A stretch of DNA of 64,000 bases, taken from Gammaproteobacteria bacterium (GTDB taxonomy: Bacteria; Pseudomonadota; Gammaproteobacteria; GCA-001735895). Location: contig JAOTYD010000001.1 of the NCBI GenBank assembly GCA_029862005.1, positions 248,001 through 312,000 of the forward strand. The letters are read 5' to 3'. A program made the position numbers and the translations under genes. Each line of letters starts with the position of its first letter. Within the stretch, counting starts at the first letter, position 1. Below are positions 50,145 through 60,170 of the stretch, in pieces. The notes under the pieces are model-generated. The model was not told the origin of the DNA and did no database searches. It saw only the letters and a program-made list of their open reading frames with translations.

Positions 50145-50795
50145 ATGTTGAATATGCAATTTGAGCAAGCCGTCGTCGTCGATACCAACGAGATGGAATG
50201 GGAGTCTAGCCCGATGACCGGGGTGTGGCGCAAACCACTCGCGCGCGAGGCCGCGGAGCACGGACATACCACCAGTGTAGTGCGCTACGATGCCGGTTCC
50301 CGTTTTTCGGCGCACCCGCATCCGCTGGGCGAAGAAATCTTTGTGCTCGAAGGCGTATTTTCAGACGAGCACGGCGATTACCCGGCGGGCACTTATCTGC
50401 GTAATCCACCGGGTTCGAAACATTCGCCCCGCAGTGAGCCTGGCTGCGTGCTGCTGGTCAAGCTCGACCAGTTTGATCCTGCGGATGACACCACGCTGCG
50501 TATCGATACCAACAGCACCGCCTGGATGCCAGGTGAATCAAGGCTCGAGATCATGCCGCTACACGATTATGAACAGGAATCAGTGTTCCTGATCAAGTGG
50601 CCGGCCAGCACGCGCCTGCGTACCCACCGCCATTATGGCGGGGAAGAAGTCTTCGTACTCTCCGGGGCCGTGTTTGACGAGTATGGTCGCTATCCCGCTG
50701 GAACCTGGATACGCAACCCACACAATAGCGAGCATTGTCCCTACGTTGAGGAAGAGACGGTAATCTGGATCAAGACCGGTCATCTGCTTCCTTAA
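50145..50795 (+). CDS. double-cupin (ChrR-like) protein
   Basis: The protein has two cupin domains in tandem: HPHPLGEEIFVLEGVFSDEHG and RTHRHYGGEEVFVLSGAVFDEYG, each with the metal-binding His and Glu. The same AGT(Y/W)(L/I)RNP motif follows in both. Related ChrR cupins bind zinc or iron in stress sensing, but the anti-sigma N-terminal part is absent. Possible starts are 50094, 50127, 50145 and 50154; none has a good ribosome site. The gene is divergent from the AAA+ gene. Enzyme or sensor function not resolved. Confidence 0.75.
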   Translation: MLNMQFEQAVVVDTNEMEWESSPMTGVWRKPLAREAAEHGHTTSVVRYDAGSRFSAHPHPLGEEIFVLEGVFSDEHGDYPAGTYLRNPPGSKHSPRSEPGCVLLVKLDQFDPADDTTLRIDTNSTAWMPGESRLEIMPLHDYEQESVFLIKWPASTRLRTHRHYGGEEVFVLSGAVFDEYGRYPAGTWIRNPHNSEHCPYVEEETVIWIKTGHLLP

Positions 50796-50892
50796 TCACG
50801 GTCGAATCAGTTAAACTTTTCTCCCCCAAAGGGACTCTAAAGCGCGCATACTGCGCGGTGTTCAATAATTTTGCTAGTTGAGAGATCGAGAC

Positions 50893-51858
50893 TTGTCACA
50901 GCAGGAAATTATCAATTTAAGGCAGGCCGTGAGCGCCAAGATCATTGGTCAGCGGGGGCTCATCGAACGCCTGCTGATCGCGATACTTGCCGATGGTCAT
51001 TTACTGGTCGAAGGTGCGCCCGGACTGGCCAAGACTCGCGCGATCAAGGTTCTCGGCGACGGGATCGAAGGCGATTTTCACCGCGTCCAGTTCACGCCCG
51101 ACCTGCTGCCGGCCGACCTGACCGGTACCGAGATCTACCGGCCGCAGGATGGCAGTTTCAATTTCCAGCGTGGCCCGTTGTTTCACAACCTGATTCTTGC
51201 CGATGAAATCAATCGTGCGCCCGCCAAGGTACAGTCGGCATTACTCGAAGCCATGGCCGAACGCCAGATTACCGTCGGCACCGAGACTTACCCGTTACCC
51301 CGGATCTTCCTGGTCATGGCCACGCAAAACCCACTCGAGCAGGAGGGTACTTACCCGTTGCCCGAGGCGCAGCTCGATCGTTTCCTGATGCACGTACGTG
51401 TCGGCTACCCTTCCGGGGAGGATGAAAAGGCGATCCTGGCCCTGACCCGCAGCGAGGCACGTTCGCAGGCGGCTAACGAACCGCCGCCGGGCGCGATGAT
51501 CAGCCAGCAAAGTCTGCTCGAGGCGCGCGATGCCGTGCTCGACATACATCTCGACAGCAGCCTCGAGGATTACATTGTTGAAATTGTGCTGGCGACGCGC
51601 AGCGCCGAACGTTATGGCGATGAACTGGCCGGCTGGATTCAGCACGGTGCCAGCCCGCGCGCGACCATGGCGCTGGATCGCTGCGCGCGCGCATATGCCT
51701 GGCTTAACAACCGCGACTATGTTGTGCCCGAGGATATCCAGCTGATTGCGCCCGACGTGTTGCGTCACCGAATCATTTTGAGTTTTGAAGCCGAGGCCGA
51801 AGGCAAGACTGCCGATAGCTGCATCGATGCCGTGCTGGCCCGGGTTGCCGTGCCCTAG
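50893..51858 (+). CDS. MoxR-family AAA+ ATPase
   Basis: The ATPase (about 320 residues) has IIGQRGLIERLLIAILADGHLLVEGAPGLAKT (Walker A), LILADEINRAPAKVQSALLEAM (Walker B), VMATQNPLEQEGTYPLPEAQLDRF (sensor) and the C-terminal lid. MoxR proteins act as chaperones for metal or von Willebrand partners. TTG 50893 is preferred to TTG 50878 because GAGAG precedes it at 8 bases. It heads a six-gene operon of DUF58, DUF4381 and VWA genes, the usual neighbours of MoxR. Confidence 0.92.
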   Translation: MSQQEIINLRQAVSAKIIGQRGLIERLLIAILADGHLLVEGAPGLAKTRAIKVLGDGIEGDFHRVQFTPDLLPADLTGTEIYRPQDGSFNFQRGPLFHNLILADEINRAPAKVQSALLEAMAERQITVGTETYPLPRIFLVMATQNPLEQEGTYPLPEAQLDRFLMHVRVGYPSGEDEKAILALTRSEARSQAANEPPPGAMISQQSLLEARDAVLDIHLDSSLEDYIVEIVLATRSAERYGDELAGWIQHGASPRATMALDRCARAYAWLNNRDYVVPEDIQLIAPDVLRHRIILSFEAEAEGKTADSCIDAVLARVAVP

Positions 51859-51865
51859 GTTAACC

Positions 51866-52789
51866 GTGGAAACAGGGGATGACATAGCCCGGGTTAAACT
51901 GTCGACGCTGATCGGTTTGAATCGTGATGCGCGCAGCCTGCCGTTGATTTCAAACTCGGTCAAAGCGCAGATGGTGGGTGGTCACCTGTCCGCGTTTCGC
52001 GGACGCGGCATGGAATACCATGAATCGCGCCCCTATCAACCCGGTGACGATATTCGCGCCATCGACTGGCGCGTCACGGCGCGCAGCGGTCGTACCCACA
52101 CCAAGATTTATCGCGAAGAGCGCGAACGTCCCGTGCTGCTATGGCTCGACCTGTCGCGCTCGATGTTTTTCGGCACCCGCAACTGTTTTAAATCCGTGCT
52201 GGCATCAAAGCTCGCGGCGCTGTTGGCCTGGAGCAGTGTGCAACATGGCGACCGGCTCGGCTACCTGGTGTTTTCCGAACAGCAGCATATCGAGTTCCGT
52301 CCGACCCGGGGTAAACGCAGTGCGCTGCAGTTTATCCAGCAACTGGTCGCACACCGCGCCTGGGACATGGCCGATGACAGCGAGCAGGAGCACAAGGCCG
52401 GACTCAAGGCACTGACGCGTTTACGCCAGGTTACACGTCCGGGCAGTCTCGTTATCCTGTTCAGTGATTTCCGCTTCCTCGATGCCGATTGCCGTGGTCA
52501 GCTGGTCGAACTGTCGCGTCATAACGACGTGGTCATGATACACACCCATGATCCGTTCGAACGTGTACTGCCGCCGCCGGGTTACTACCGCGTCACCGAT
52601 GGCAATAGCAGCATCGATATCAATACCGCGAGCAATGAAATCCGTGAGCGTTACCGCGAACGATACGACCAGCACCAGCAGTCGCTGGAAAGTATTTGCA
52701 ACGAGCTGGATCTGTACCTGATCGATATTGCCACCGATGACGATATGCTGACCGAGTTGAAAACCGGCCTGGGGTTACAGGGGCGATGA
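51866..52789 (+). CDS. DUF58 domain protein
   Basis: The 307-residue protein starts at GTG 51866, 7 bases after the MoxR stop; the open frame upstream overlaps MoxR. It has the DUF58 core GRGMEYHESRPYQPGDDIRAIDWRVTARSG, then a von Willebrand-like MIDAS stretch LWLDLSRSMFFG. It is the standard second gene of MoxR-Bat operons and is predicted to work with MoxR. It overlaps the next gene by 4 bases. Confidence 0.9.
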   Translation: METGDDIARVKLSTLIGLNRDARSLPLISNSVKAQMVGGHLSAFRGRGMEYHESRPYQPGDDIRAIDWRVTARSGRTHTKIYREERERPVLLWLDLSRSMFFGTRNCFKSVLASKLAALLAWSSVQHGDRLGYLVFSEQQHIEFRPTRGKRSALQFIQQLVAHRAWDMADDSEQEHKAGLKALTRLRQVTRPGSLVILFSDFRFLDADCRGQLVELSRHNDVVMIHTHDPFERVLPPPGYYRVTDGNSSIDINTASNEIRERYRERYDQHQQSLESICNELDLYLIDIATDDDMLTELKTGLGLQGR

Positions 52790-53268
52790 ACGAGCTGGAA
52801 CTGAGAGACATTCACCTGCCAGATGCCAGTTTATGGTGGCCTCCCGCTCCGGGCTGGTGGGTCACACTGGCGCTGCTGGTGTTGCTGGCAGTGATGATAC
52901 CCTGGCTGATCCGGCGACTTCGGCAAAAACCGGTTAACCGCCTGTGCCTGCAGGAACTGAAAACGATTCGACAGCGTTTTGCCGCGGGCCAGCGTAACAA
53001 TGACGTGGTCAGGGATACCGCGGCGCTGCTGCGCCGGACATTGATCGCCTACCGCGGACGCGAGGGATTTGCGGCATCCACGGGCGACGCCTGGGTAAAC
53101 CAGCTGCAGGCGCTGGCGGACGACGAGAGCTTCAGCCAGGCACAGCTGGAATTACTGGGCCATCGGCGTTATCAGCGTGATAGTGATAGCGACATCGACA
53201 ACCTGTTACAGGCCTGCGAACGCTGGATTCGCGCACTGCCGCGGAGAGAGGCGTATGTTTCAGATTGA
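52786..53268 (+). CDS. DUF4381 domain protein
   Basis: The 160-residue protein has one transmembrane helix at about residues 23-43, after IHLPDASLWWPPAPGWW, the usual DUF4381 N-terminal motif. A cytoplasmic helical domain follows with ALLRRTLIAYRGREGFAASTGDAWV. Overlaps with both neighbours (ATGA at its start, 14 bases at its end) show it belongs to the Bat operon. Molecular function is not known for the family. Confidence 0.85.
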   Translation: MNELELRDIHLPDASLWWPPAPGWWVTLALLVLLAVMIPWLIRRLRQKPVNRLCLQELKTIRQRFAAGQRNNDVVRDTAALLRRTLIAYRGREGFAASTGDAWVNQLQALADDESFSQAQLELLGHRRYQRDSDSDIDNLLQACERWIRALPRREAYVSD

Positions 53269-54241
53269 ATTGCCGCTGGTGCTGATGCTAATACCTCTGC
53301 CGTTACTGGTTTACTTCCTGCTGCCGGCACGCAGCCTGCAACAGGAGGCAGCGTTGAGGGTGCCGATGATCGAGGATTTTCAGCTCGGTGGTGGGCAGGT
53401 GGAGGATGCCAATCCCCACCGCTGGCGCCAGTACTTAAGCCTGCTCGCATGGTTGCTGCTGGTGTTTGCGGCGTGTCGTCCGCAGTGGCTCGGTGAGTCG
53501 ATCGCGATCCCGATTAGCGGGCGAGACCTGATGTTGGCGGTTGATCTATCTGACAGCATGCGCACTGCGGATTTCAAAATCGAGGGCAAGCAGGTAAATC
53601 GACTGCAGGCTACCAAGCGCGTTGCAAGCCAGTTCATCGAGCGTCGCCGCGGGGATCGCCTCGGCCTGATTCTGTTTGGTACCCAGGCTTACCTGCAGAC
53701 CCCGCTGACCTTCGACAGCAAGACGGTCAATCGACTGCTGCAGGAGTCCGCAATTGGTCTCGCCGGTGAGCGTACCGCGATCGGTGACGCAATCGGGCTT
53801 GCGATCAAGCGCCTGGACCTCGAGTCGGAAAATTCGAGGGTCTTGATATTAATGACCGATGGTGCCAATACCGCGGGTGAGGTCACGCCGTTAAAGGCCG
53901 CGCAACTGGCCGCACGGCGCGGGCTCAGGATTTATACCATTGGCATCGGTGCCGATGAGCAAATCGAATCCACATGGTTTGGCTTGCGTCGCGTTAATCC
54001 ATCGGCGCAACTCGATGAAAAGACGCTACGTGCCATCGCAGACTTAAGCGGTGGGCGTTACTTCCGTGCGCGCGATACCGACGAGCTCGCAAAGATCTAT
54101 GACTTGCTCGACGAGCTCGAGCCTTTGCCAGGTGATACCCAGAGCCTGCGCCCGGTGAGGGCATTGTTTGTATGGCCACTTGCGCTGGCACTGATACTGA
54201 CGGCGCTACTGGTGCTGCCGCGCCTGTGGAGGCGGTGGTGA
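53255..54241 (+). CDS. VWA domain membrane protein, BatA-like
   Basis: The 328-residue protein begins at ATG 53255, which has GGAGAGAGG just upstream; an in-frame upstream start at 53177 would lie inside the DUF4381 gene. A membrane helix is near the N-terminus, another near residue 60, the von Willebrand A domain spans about 85-290 and a last helix lies near 305-322. The metal-ion site is intact (DLSDSM, then TDGANTAGE). BatA proteins are thought to form a membrane complex with BatB-D and MoxR for stress or envelope functions. Confidence 0.9.
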   Translation: MFQIELPLVLMLIPLPLLVYFLLPARSLQQEAALRVPMIEDFQLGGGQVEDANPHRWRQYLSLLAWLLLVFAACRPQWLGESIAIPISGRDLMLAVDLSDSMRTADFKIEGKQVNRLQATKRVASQFIERRRGDRLGLILFGTQAYLQTPLTFDSKTVNRLLQESAIGLAGERTAIGDAIGLAIKRLDLESENSRVLILMTDGANTAGEVTPLKAAQLAARRGLRIYTIGIGADEQIESTWFGLRRVNPSAQLDEKTLRAIADLSGGRYFRARDTDELAKIYDLLDELEPLPGDTQSLRPVRALFVWPLALALILTALLVLPRLWRRW

Positions 54242-56022
54242 TCGAACAGTTTCACTTTTTGCGGCCGGCATGGTTGCTGCTGTTGGTTCCGCTGGCCATG
54301 GTGATGTGGTTGCTAGTGCTGCGTCGCTTTGAAAGTGGAAGCTGGCGCGGCGTGATCGATGAACGCCTGCTACCATTCCTGCTCAGTGCCGGTGGTCAGC
54401 AACGCCGCGAAGGGATGCGCTGGATTCCTGCCGCTGTCGCGTTGATGGCCATAATCGCGCTCGCCGGCCCGACCTGGGAGAAGCTTCCGCAGCCGGTATA
54501 TTACAAGGAGACGGCGTTGGTGATCGCACTCGATATGTCGCGCTCGATGGATGCAACCGATATCAAGCCGAGTCGCCTGGCGCGTGCACGACACAAGATT
54601 GCTGATATTCTGAACTTGAGAAACGAAGGCCAGACCGCGCTTGTCGTCTATGCCGCAGATGCCTTTGCCGTTACGCCGTTGACCAGCGATGTGGATACGA
54701 TCCTGGCAATTTTGCCGGATCTCGAAACCGGATTGATGCCGGCGCAGGGTACACGCGCTGATCGTGCGCTCGCGCTGGCCCTGGAGCTGTTCGAGAACAG
54801 CGGGATTGCACGCGGTGACGTACTGCTGGTCAGTGATGGGCTCAGCGACCTGGAACTGAGCCGGATCGAAGCCCTGCTGGACGGCAAACCGGGGCAGCGG
54901 GTTTCGGTACTCGTGATCGGTACCGAAGAGGGTGGGCCGATACCGTTAAAAAATGGTGGCTTTCTCAAAGATCGCGAGGGCGCGATCGTGATTTCGAGCC
55001 TGCAGGAGAATAACTTGCGTCGTGTTGCGCAAATTGGAGATGGTGTTTATGCGACGCTCAGCGCCGGTGATATCGATATCAACACGCTCGCCTACATGAT
55101 GGAGACATCGATTGACGAGCGCGAGGCTCGTTTGAGCGATCGATCGACCGACCTGTGGCGCGAGCTGGGTCCGCTGCTGGTGCTGTTTACGCTACCGTTT
55201 GCCGCGCTCGTGTTTCGTCGCGGATTGATCTGGCTGTTTCCGCTGTGCATACTGGTCGGACCACCCGATGCGCAGGCACTCGACTGGCAGAACTGGTGGC
55301 AAAACGATGATCAACGTGCCAGCCGGTTGTTTACGCAGGGCGAACACGCGTCGGCAGCCGAGCTGTTTGATAACCCGGACTGGAAGGCCTCGTCAAACTA
55401 TCGCGCAGGTGATTTCGCGTCGGCACTGGACGGCTGGGAGCAGATCGACGGCGAAGCCGCCGCTTACAATCGCGCCAACGCACTGGCGAAGCTGGGTCGA
55501 TTCGACGACGCACTTGCCGCCTATGACGAGCTGCTGCAGCAAAATCCGGGGCATGAAGATGCGCGCTACAACAAGCAGGCAATCGAAGAGTGGCTGCAGC
55601 AGCAACAGCCTGAGCAACAACAGGGTGAGCAGCAGGGCAGCCAGCAGCAACAGCAACAGGGAGACCAGCAGCAATCGGACCAGGGTGAATCACAACCAGG
55701 CGAGACCGAGCAGTTGGCGCAAGCCGGCCAGGCGCCGTCGGAAAGCGGCGAGCAGGAAGAAAGCCGGCAGCAGGCGCAACAACAACCAGCACCGGATGAA
55801 GCGCAGCAGCAACAGTCAGAGGCACAGGAACAGGCGAGTGACCAGGACGCGCAAGCAGCCGAGAATGAAATGCTGGCCGATCTCGATCAACAAATGTCCG
55901 AGCAGGCAGCCGAGCAATGGCTGCGTAAAATTCCGGATGACCCGGGCGGTTTACTGCGGCGCAAATTCGTATACCAGTATCGCAAGCGTGGTGGTGTCGA
56001 TGCGGAGGCACAATCCTGGTGA
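54238..56022 (+). CDS. VWA domain and TPR protein with Gln-rich linker, BatB/BatC-like
   Basis: The 594-residue protein starts at GTG 54238, overlapping the BatA stop (GTGA) and preceded by GGAGG. Two N-terminal helices flank a VWA domain (DMSRSMDATDIK, DGLSDLE). A third helix lies near residue 320. TPR-like repeats at about 345-450 (YNRANALAKLGRFDDALAAYDELLQQNPG) resemble BatC. Residues about 455-550 are a low-complexity region rich in Gln, Glu and Ser, followed by a helical tail. It thus joins BatB and BatC in one chain. Confidence 0.88.
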   Translation: MIEQFHFLRPAWLLLLVPLAMVMWLLVLRRFESGSWRGVIDERLLPFLLSAGGQQRREGMRWIPAAVALMAIIALAGPTWEKLPQPVYYKETALVIALDMSRSMDATDIKPSRLARARHKIADILNLRNEGQTALVVYAADAFAVTPLTSDVDTILAILPDLETGLMPAQGTRADRALALALELFENSGIARGDVLLVSDGLSDLELSRIEALLDGKPGQRVSVLVIGTEEGGPIPLKNGGFLKDREGAIVISSLQENNLRRVAQIGDGVYATLSAGDIDINTLAYMMETSIDEREARLSDRSTDLWRELGPLLVLFTLPFAALVFRRGLIWLFPLCILVGPPDAQALDWQNWWQNDDQRASRLFTQGEHASAAELFDNPDWKASSNYRAGDFASALDGWEQIDGEAAAYNRANALAKLGRFDDALAAYDELLQQNPGHEDARYNKQAIEEWLQQQQPEQQQGEQQGSQQQQQQGDQQQSDQGESQPGETEQLAQAGQAPSESGEQEESRQQAQQQPAPDEAQQQQSEAQEQASDQDAQAAENEMLADLDQQMSEQAAEQWLRKIPDDPGGLLRRKFVYQYRKRGGVDAEAQSW

Positions 56023-57686
56023 CTGGATTCTTCGCAAAAATACTCGGGGTATCGGTGTTGCTGATGCTCGCGGGTGTGCAGCAGGTCATGGCCGAAGTCG
56101 AGGTCAACATCGATCGCAACCCGGTGCAGGTAAACGAATCGTTCCAGCTGGTGTTCTCTCTCGATCAAAGCCCCGATCGCGAACCTGACTTTTCCATCCT
56201 GCAGCAGCATTTCCTGATCCTGTCCAACAATCGCAGCAACAGCATCAGCATCATCAACGGCGAGTACCAGCGCAGCGTCAAGTGGACCCTGCAGCTGATG
56301 GCCAAGCAGATCGGTGAATACATGATCCCGGCGATTCGCTTTGACAAGGAGCGCAGCAAGCCATTCCAGATCAAGGTGCTACCGTCAAGCCTGGCCTCGG
56401 TACCGCAAGATCAGCTGGTGCTCGAGCTGCTGGTCGATAAACCGGAAGCTTACGTGCAAAGCCAGGTAATCGTGACGCTGCGATTGCTGAGCGCAACCAA
56501 TGTCTCCGCCTACAATTTCGGGGATATTTCGACCGATAACCTGGATGTCGTCATCGAACCCCTTGGTGATGAACGTCAGTACCAGACGCGCATCGCCGAC
56601 AAATCCTACCTCGTGCTCGAAAAACAGTTTGCGCTGTTTCCGCAACAAGCTGGCCGACTGGGCCTGGAGCCAGTGATGGCTGAGGTGCGTTTGTCGTCGA
56701 GCTCTGCCTTCGACCCGTTCCGGACAGGCGGTGAAATCAAACGCCTGCGCTCGCAGCCGGTGTTTATCGATGTCGAACCGATTCCGCCCGAATTTGCGGG
56801 TTCCTATTGGCTACCGGCGTCCGGGCTTGAGCTGCGTGAAGCGTGGCAGTCTGACCTGGACAATCTCGTCGCCGGCGAACCCATCACCCGCAGCCTGACG
56901 CTGGTTGCCGACGGTTTGACCGCGGCTCAACTTCCGGAGCTGGAGCTCGCGCGAATCGACGGTATCAAGCAGTACCCGGATCAACCGGTATTACTGAACA
57001 GACGCTCCAACCAGGGCATTTCGGGTAAACGCGAGCAAAAGGTAGCACTGATTCCGGGTGCCGGGGGTACTTACCGGGTACCTGAAATCAGCCTGTCCTG
57101 GTGGAATCTCGAGAGCGGAAAACCCGAAACGGCGACGATCCCCGCCCGTGAGATAAGCGTCAACGCTGCGGCCAGTGTTGCGGTTGCGCCTCCGGTCACG
57201 GGGCAATCGATACCGGAGGTGGCACCCCCGGTCGCGGCAAACAATAAATTCTGGCTCTGGTTGAGTCTGCTGCTCGCCTGTGGCTGGCTGTCGAGCGGGC
57301 TTTACTGGTGGTTTAAATCGCGCACATCCGGTAGCCCGGATTCGCGGGCAGTCGAGCAACCGGGCTTACGTGCAGCGCGTAAACAGCTGCGGCAGGCCTG
57401 CGAAGCCGATGACCCCACCCACGCCCGTCATGCGCTGCTCGATTGGGGGCGGGCTTTGCTGGACCCGCGCGAAGTGAACAACCTGCACCAGCTGGGACTT
57501 TTACTGGGTGATGATCTCGCGCGCCAGGTCGAATGGCTGAATCAAAGCCTCTATGCCGGGGAAAGCATCGGCTGGCAGGGGCGTGAACTCTGGCTGCTGT
57601 GCCAGCAGCTCGAGGAAACCGGGGCCCCGGGAGGTGATCGCGACATCGACGAACTGTTACCGCTTAATCCGACGCGCTCGCAGTAG
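56019..57686 (+). CDS. BatD-like protein
   Basis: The 555-residue protein starts at GTG, overlapping the previous stop. A signal peptide (core ILGVSVLLMLAGVQQVMA) is followed by BatD-type beta domains beginning VEVNIDRNPVQVNESFQLVFSLDQSPDREPDFSIL. A membrane helix is near residue 412-432, and a short cytoplasmic tail ends the chain. BatD is the large periplasmic member of the Bat complex. It is the last gene of this operon; a weak hairpin (GGGGT/ACCCC near 57702-57718) follows. Confidence 0.88.
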   Translation: MTGFFAKILGVSVLLMLAGVQQVMAEVEVNIDRNPVQVNESFQLVFSLDQSPDREPDFSILQQHFLILSNNRSNSISIINGEYQRSVKWTLQLMAKQIGEYMIPAIRFDKERSKPFQIKVLPSSLASVPQDQLVLELLVDKPEAYVQSQVIVTLRLLSATNVSAYNFGDISTDNLDVVIEPLGDERQYQTRIADKSYLVLEKQFALFPQQAGRLGLEPVMAEVRLSSSSAFDPFRTGGEIKRLRSQPVFIDVEPIPPEFAGSYWLPASGLELREAWQSDLDNLVAGEPITRSLTLVADGLTAAQLPELELARIDGIKQYPDQPVLLNRRSNQGISGKREQKVALIPGAGGTYRVPEISLSWWNLESGKPETATIPAREISVNAAASVAVAPPVTGQSIPEVAPPVAANNKFWLWLSLLLACGWLSSGLYWWFKSRTSGSPDSRAVEQPGLRAARKQLRQACEADDPTHARHALLDWGRALLDPREVNNLHQLGLLLGDDLARQVEWLNQSLYAGESIGWQGRELWLLCQQLEETGAPGGDRDIDELLPLNPTRSQ

Positions 57687-57829
57687 CGCTGCTCTCTGCC
57701 AGAAGGGGTTCCAGCACCCCGCAACAATAATTAAGGACCTGGTTGATCGTGTAATCGGCAAAACTAAGGTCTCGCGACAGGAATCCATCTCGGTTAGACT
57801 GCGGTGATTTATGAATCCATGTAAATGCA

Positions 57830-59188
57830 ATGGAAGCGATCGGAAACGCTGACTTAATCTGGACAATTGTCGGGCTTGCCGGCCTCGTGCTTGCCGGTCT
57901 GCTGTATGGTTTGCGCCAATACCACGTTGCCAACCGCGAGCTGAAGGCTCGCCTGGAAACAACCCTGCAAACCGAGTTCTCACAGCGCGAACAGCTGCAT
58001 GTGGCCGACAAGAAGACGCAGGCCCTGCAACTCGAGCTGGAGAAAGAACGGGCGCTCGCTTCACAGAAAATCGAACAATTCGAACAGAACCGAAAACAAT
58101 TGAAAATCGAGTTCGAGAATCTTGCGAACCGTGTTCTGGATGACAAGACCCGCGTTTTCGATAAGACCAGCCGCAACTCCCTCGAAGCATTACTGAAACC
58201 CTTTCGCGAACAGGTCGAGGGCTTCCAGAAACGCGTCAACGACGTGCATAGCGAATCCATCAAGGGTACTACCCGGCTTGAAAGCGAGATCAGGAAAGTT
58301 CTCGAAGTCGGCTTAAAAATGGGTAGCGATGCCAGGAACCTGACCGAGGCGCTCAAGGGCGACTCGCAGCGTCGTGGCAGCTGGGGTGAAACGCAGCTCG
58401 AAAAGACGCTGCAGCTAAGCGGCCTGATCGAGCATGATCACTACGAAAAGCAAACCTCGATGAAAGATGCGGAGGGCAAACGCAAGCAAACCGATTTTCT
58501 GATCAAGCTGCCGGATGACAAGCACATTATTATAGACAGCAAGGTTTCGTTAGCGGCCTACGATCGGTTAGTCGCGGCCGAGACCGACGACCAGCATCAG
58601 CAGGCACTCGCCGAGCACGTGAAAGCCGTAAAGAGCCATATTGACGATCTGCAGAGTAAGGACTACGCCAGTCTCACCGGGATTCGGAGCCCCAGTTTTG
58701 TGCTGATGTTCATGCCGATCGAACCGGCCTACATCGAGGCGCTCAAGTACGAGAAGGACCTGTTCGCCTATGGTTACGAGCGTGGAATCGTGCTGGTGTC
58801 ACATACCACGCTGATCCCGATCCTGACCACGGTGGCCAATCTCTGGGCGATGGAGCGCAGCACGCGCGAGGCACGTGAACTCGGCGACAAGGCCGGTGAT
58901 ATTTACAATCAGGTGCGCAAGGTCACCGAACGCCTTGCGAAAATCGGCGGTAGCCTCGGTGCCGCGACCAATCACTTCAACGAGACAGTCATCGCGTTAA
59001 CGGGTCGCCAGGGTTTGCGCGGCAAGGTGGAACGCTTTGCCGAAATATCGAGCAAGGTCACCAAGGCTATCCCCGAAATAGAACCCCTGCATAACGATTT
59101 GCAAAGCGAAAAACTGGAGTTGCTGGCCGAGCCACTGGTATCTGAAAAGGAACCGGAAAAGGAAAAGGACGAGGCCCCGACACCTTGA
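57830..59188 (+). CDS. rmuC: DNA recombination protein RmuC
   Basis: The 452-residue protein has an N-terminal membrane helix (LIWTIVGLAGLVLAGLLYGL), a coiled coil to about residue 110 and the RmuC nuclease-like domain at about 110-420. Typical motifs are GSWGETQLEKTLQLSGL, IIDSKVSLAAYDRLVAA, and FVLMFMPIEPAYIEAL. RmuC limits inversions at short inverted repeats. The C-terminal tail is Glu/Lys-rich. The gene lies 143 bases after BatD and 52 bases before cbpA. Confidence 0.93.
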   Translation: MEAIGNADLIWTIVGLAGLVLAGLLYGLRQYHVANRELKARLETTLQTEFSQREQLHVADKKTQALQLELEKERALASQKIEQFEQNRKQLKIEFENLANRVLDDKTRVFDKTSRNSLEALLKPFREQVEGFQKRVNDVHSESIKGTTRLESEIRKVLEVGLKMGSDARNLTEALKGDSQRRGSWGETQLEKTLQLSGLIEHDHYEKQTSMKDAEGKRKQTDFLIKLPDDKHIIIDSKVSLAAYDRLVAAETDDQHQQALAEHVKAVKSHIDDLQSKDYASLTGIRSPSFVLMFMPIEPAYIEALKYEKDLFAYGYERGIVLVSHTTLIPILTTVANLWAMERSTREARELGDKAGDIYNQVRKVTERLAKIGGSLGAATNHFNETVIALTGRQGLRGKVERFAEISSKVTKAIPEIEPLHNDLQSEKLELLAEPLVSEKEPEKEKDEAPTP

Positions 59189-59240
59189 AAAACCTTACAA
59201 TACTCCTATGTATTAAGGACTATAGCCGACTGTTGCCTCC

Positions 59241-60170
59241 GTGAAATACCAGGATTATTACCAGATTTTAGGCGTCCAGCGTGACGCCGATAAAAGCGAT
59301 ATCAAGAAAGCCTATCGCAAGCTTGCGCGCAGGTATCATCCTGACGTTAACAGCGAGGCGGACGCGGAAGAAAAATTCAAAGAGGTCAACGAGGCCTACG
59401 AAGTACTAAAGGATGCCGAAAAGCGGCAGGCTTATGACCGCTTCGGTGCCGACTGGAAACACGGCCAGCAATTCGATGGTGGTGGATTTGGTGGTTTTCA
59501 GGGCGGTTTTCAGGGCGGCTACAGTGGTGGCGGATTCAGCGGCGGTGACTTCAGCGATTTTTTCGAATCGATTTTCGGCGAAGGCTTCCATCAATCCCAG
59601 GGATCACCTTTTGGGCAAGGTCAGCGCCAGCCCCGCGGTGCCGATCTGCAGTTGAAACTCGATATCAGCCTTGAAGAGGCATTCAAAGGCGGCAGCAAGA
59701 CAATCCAGTTTGCCAAAACGCCGGGCTCGAGCGAAATGAAAAAGCTCAAGATCACGATCCCTAAGGGCGTCAGCCCGGGTCAGAAGATCCGCCTTGCGAA
59801 GCAGGGGCAGGCATCACCCCACGGCGGTGAATCCGGGGACCTGTACCTCGAGATGAGTATCCTGCCGCATCGGCTGTTCAAGCTGGACGGTCGTGACGTG
59901 ATCCTGCGCCTGCCATTAACGCCCTGGGAAGCGGCCGCAGGCACCAGTTTGAAAGTGCCGACGCTGTCCGGCCCGGTCGAACTCAAGATCAAGCCGGGCA
60001 TGCAGTCCGGCCAGAAAATGCGGCTCAAGGGCAAGGGACTGGCGGGACCGCCGGCGGGCGATCAATTCGTCGAAATCATGATTCAAACGCCGCCCGCGGA
60101 CGACAGCGCAGCAAAACAGTTTTACCAGGACATGAAGGCCCAGTTTGATTTCAATCCGCGTTCGTTCTAG
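59241..60170 (+). CDS. cbpA: curved DNA-binding protein CbpA, DnaJ-class co-chaperone
   Basis: The 309-residue protein starts at GTG. A J domain at about residues 4-68 has the HPD motif (RRYHPDVN). A Gly/Phe-rich linker spans about 75-130 ([13 protein letters not shown]). C-terminal DnaJ substrate domains follow ([19 protein letters not shown]). The zinc-finger domain is absent, which separates CbpA from DnaJ. It should stimulate DnaK and bind curved DNA. The cbpM modulator gene is not next to it. Its last 26 bases overlap the protease start. Confidence 0.93.
   Translation: MKYQDYYQILGVQRDADKSDIKKAYRKLARRYHPDVNSEADAEEKFKEVNEAYEVLKDAEKRQAYDRFGADWKHGQQFDGGGFGGFQGGFQGGYSGGGFSGGDFSDFFESIFGEGFHQSQGSPFGQGQRQPRGADLQLKLDISLEEAFKGGSKTIQFAKTPGSSEMKKLKITIPKGVSPGQKIRLAKQGQASPHGGESGDLYLEMSILPHRLFKLDGRDVILRLPLTPWEAAAGTSLKVPTLSGPVELKIKPGMQSGQKMRLKGKGLAGPPAGDQFVEIMIQTPPADDSAAKQFYQDMKAQFDFNPRSF

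Noticed and set aside
55268-56188. Overlapping open frames on both strands in the Gln-rich part of the VWA/TPR gene
   Set aside because: Repetitive CAG/CAA codons keep all frames open; the plus-strand frame with VWA and TPR motifs is the real one.
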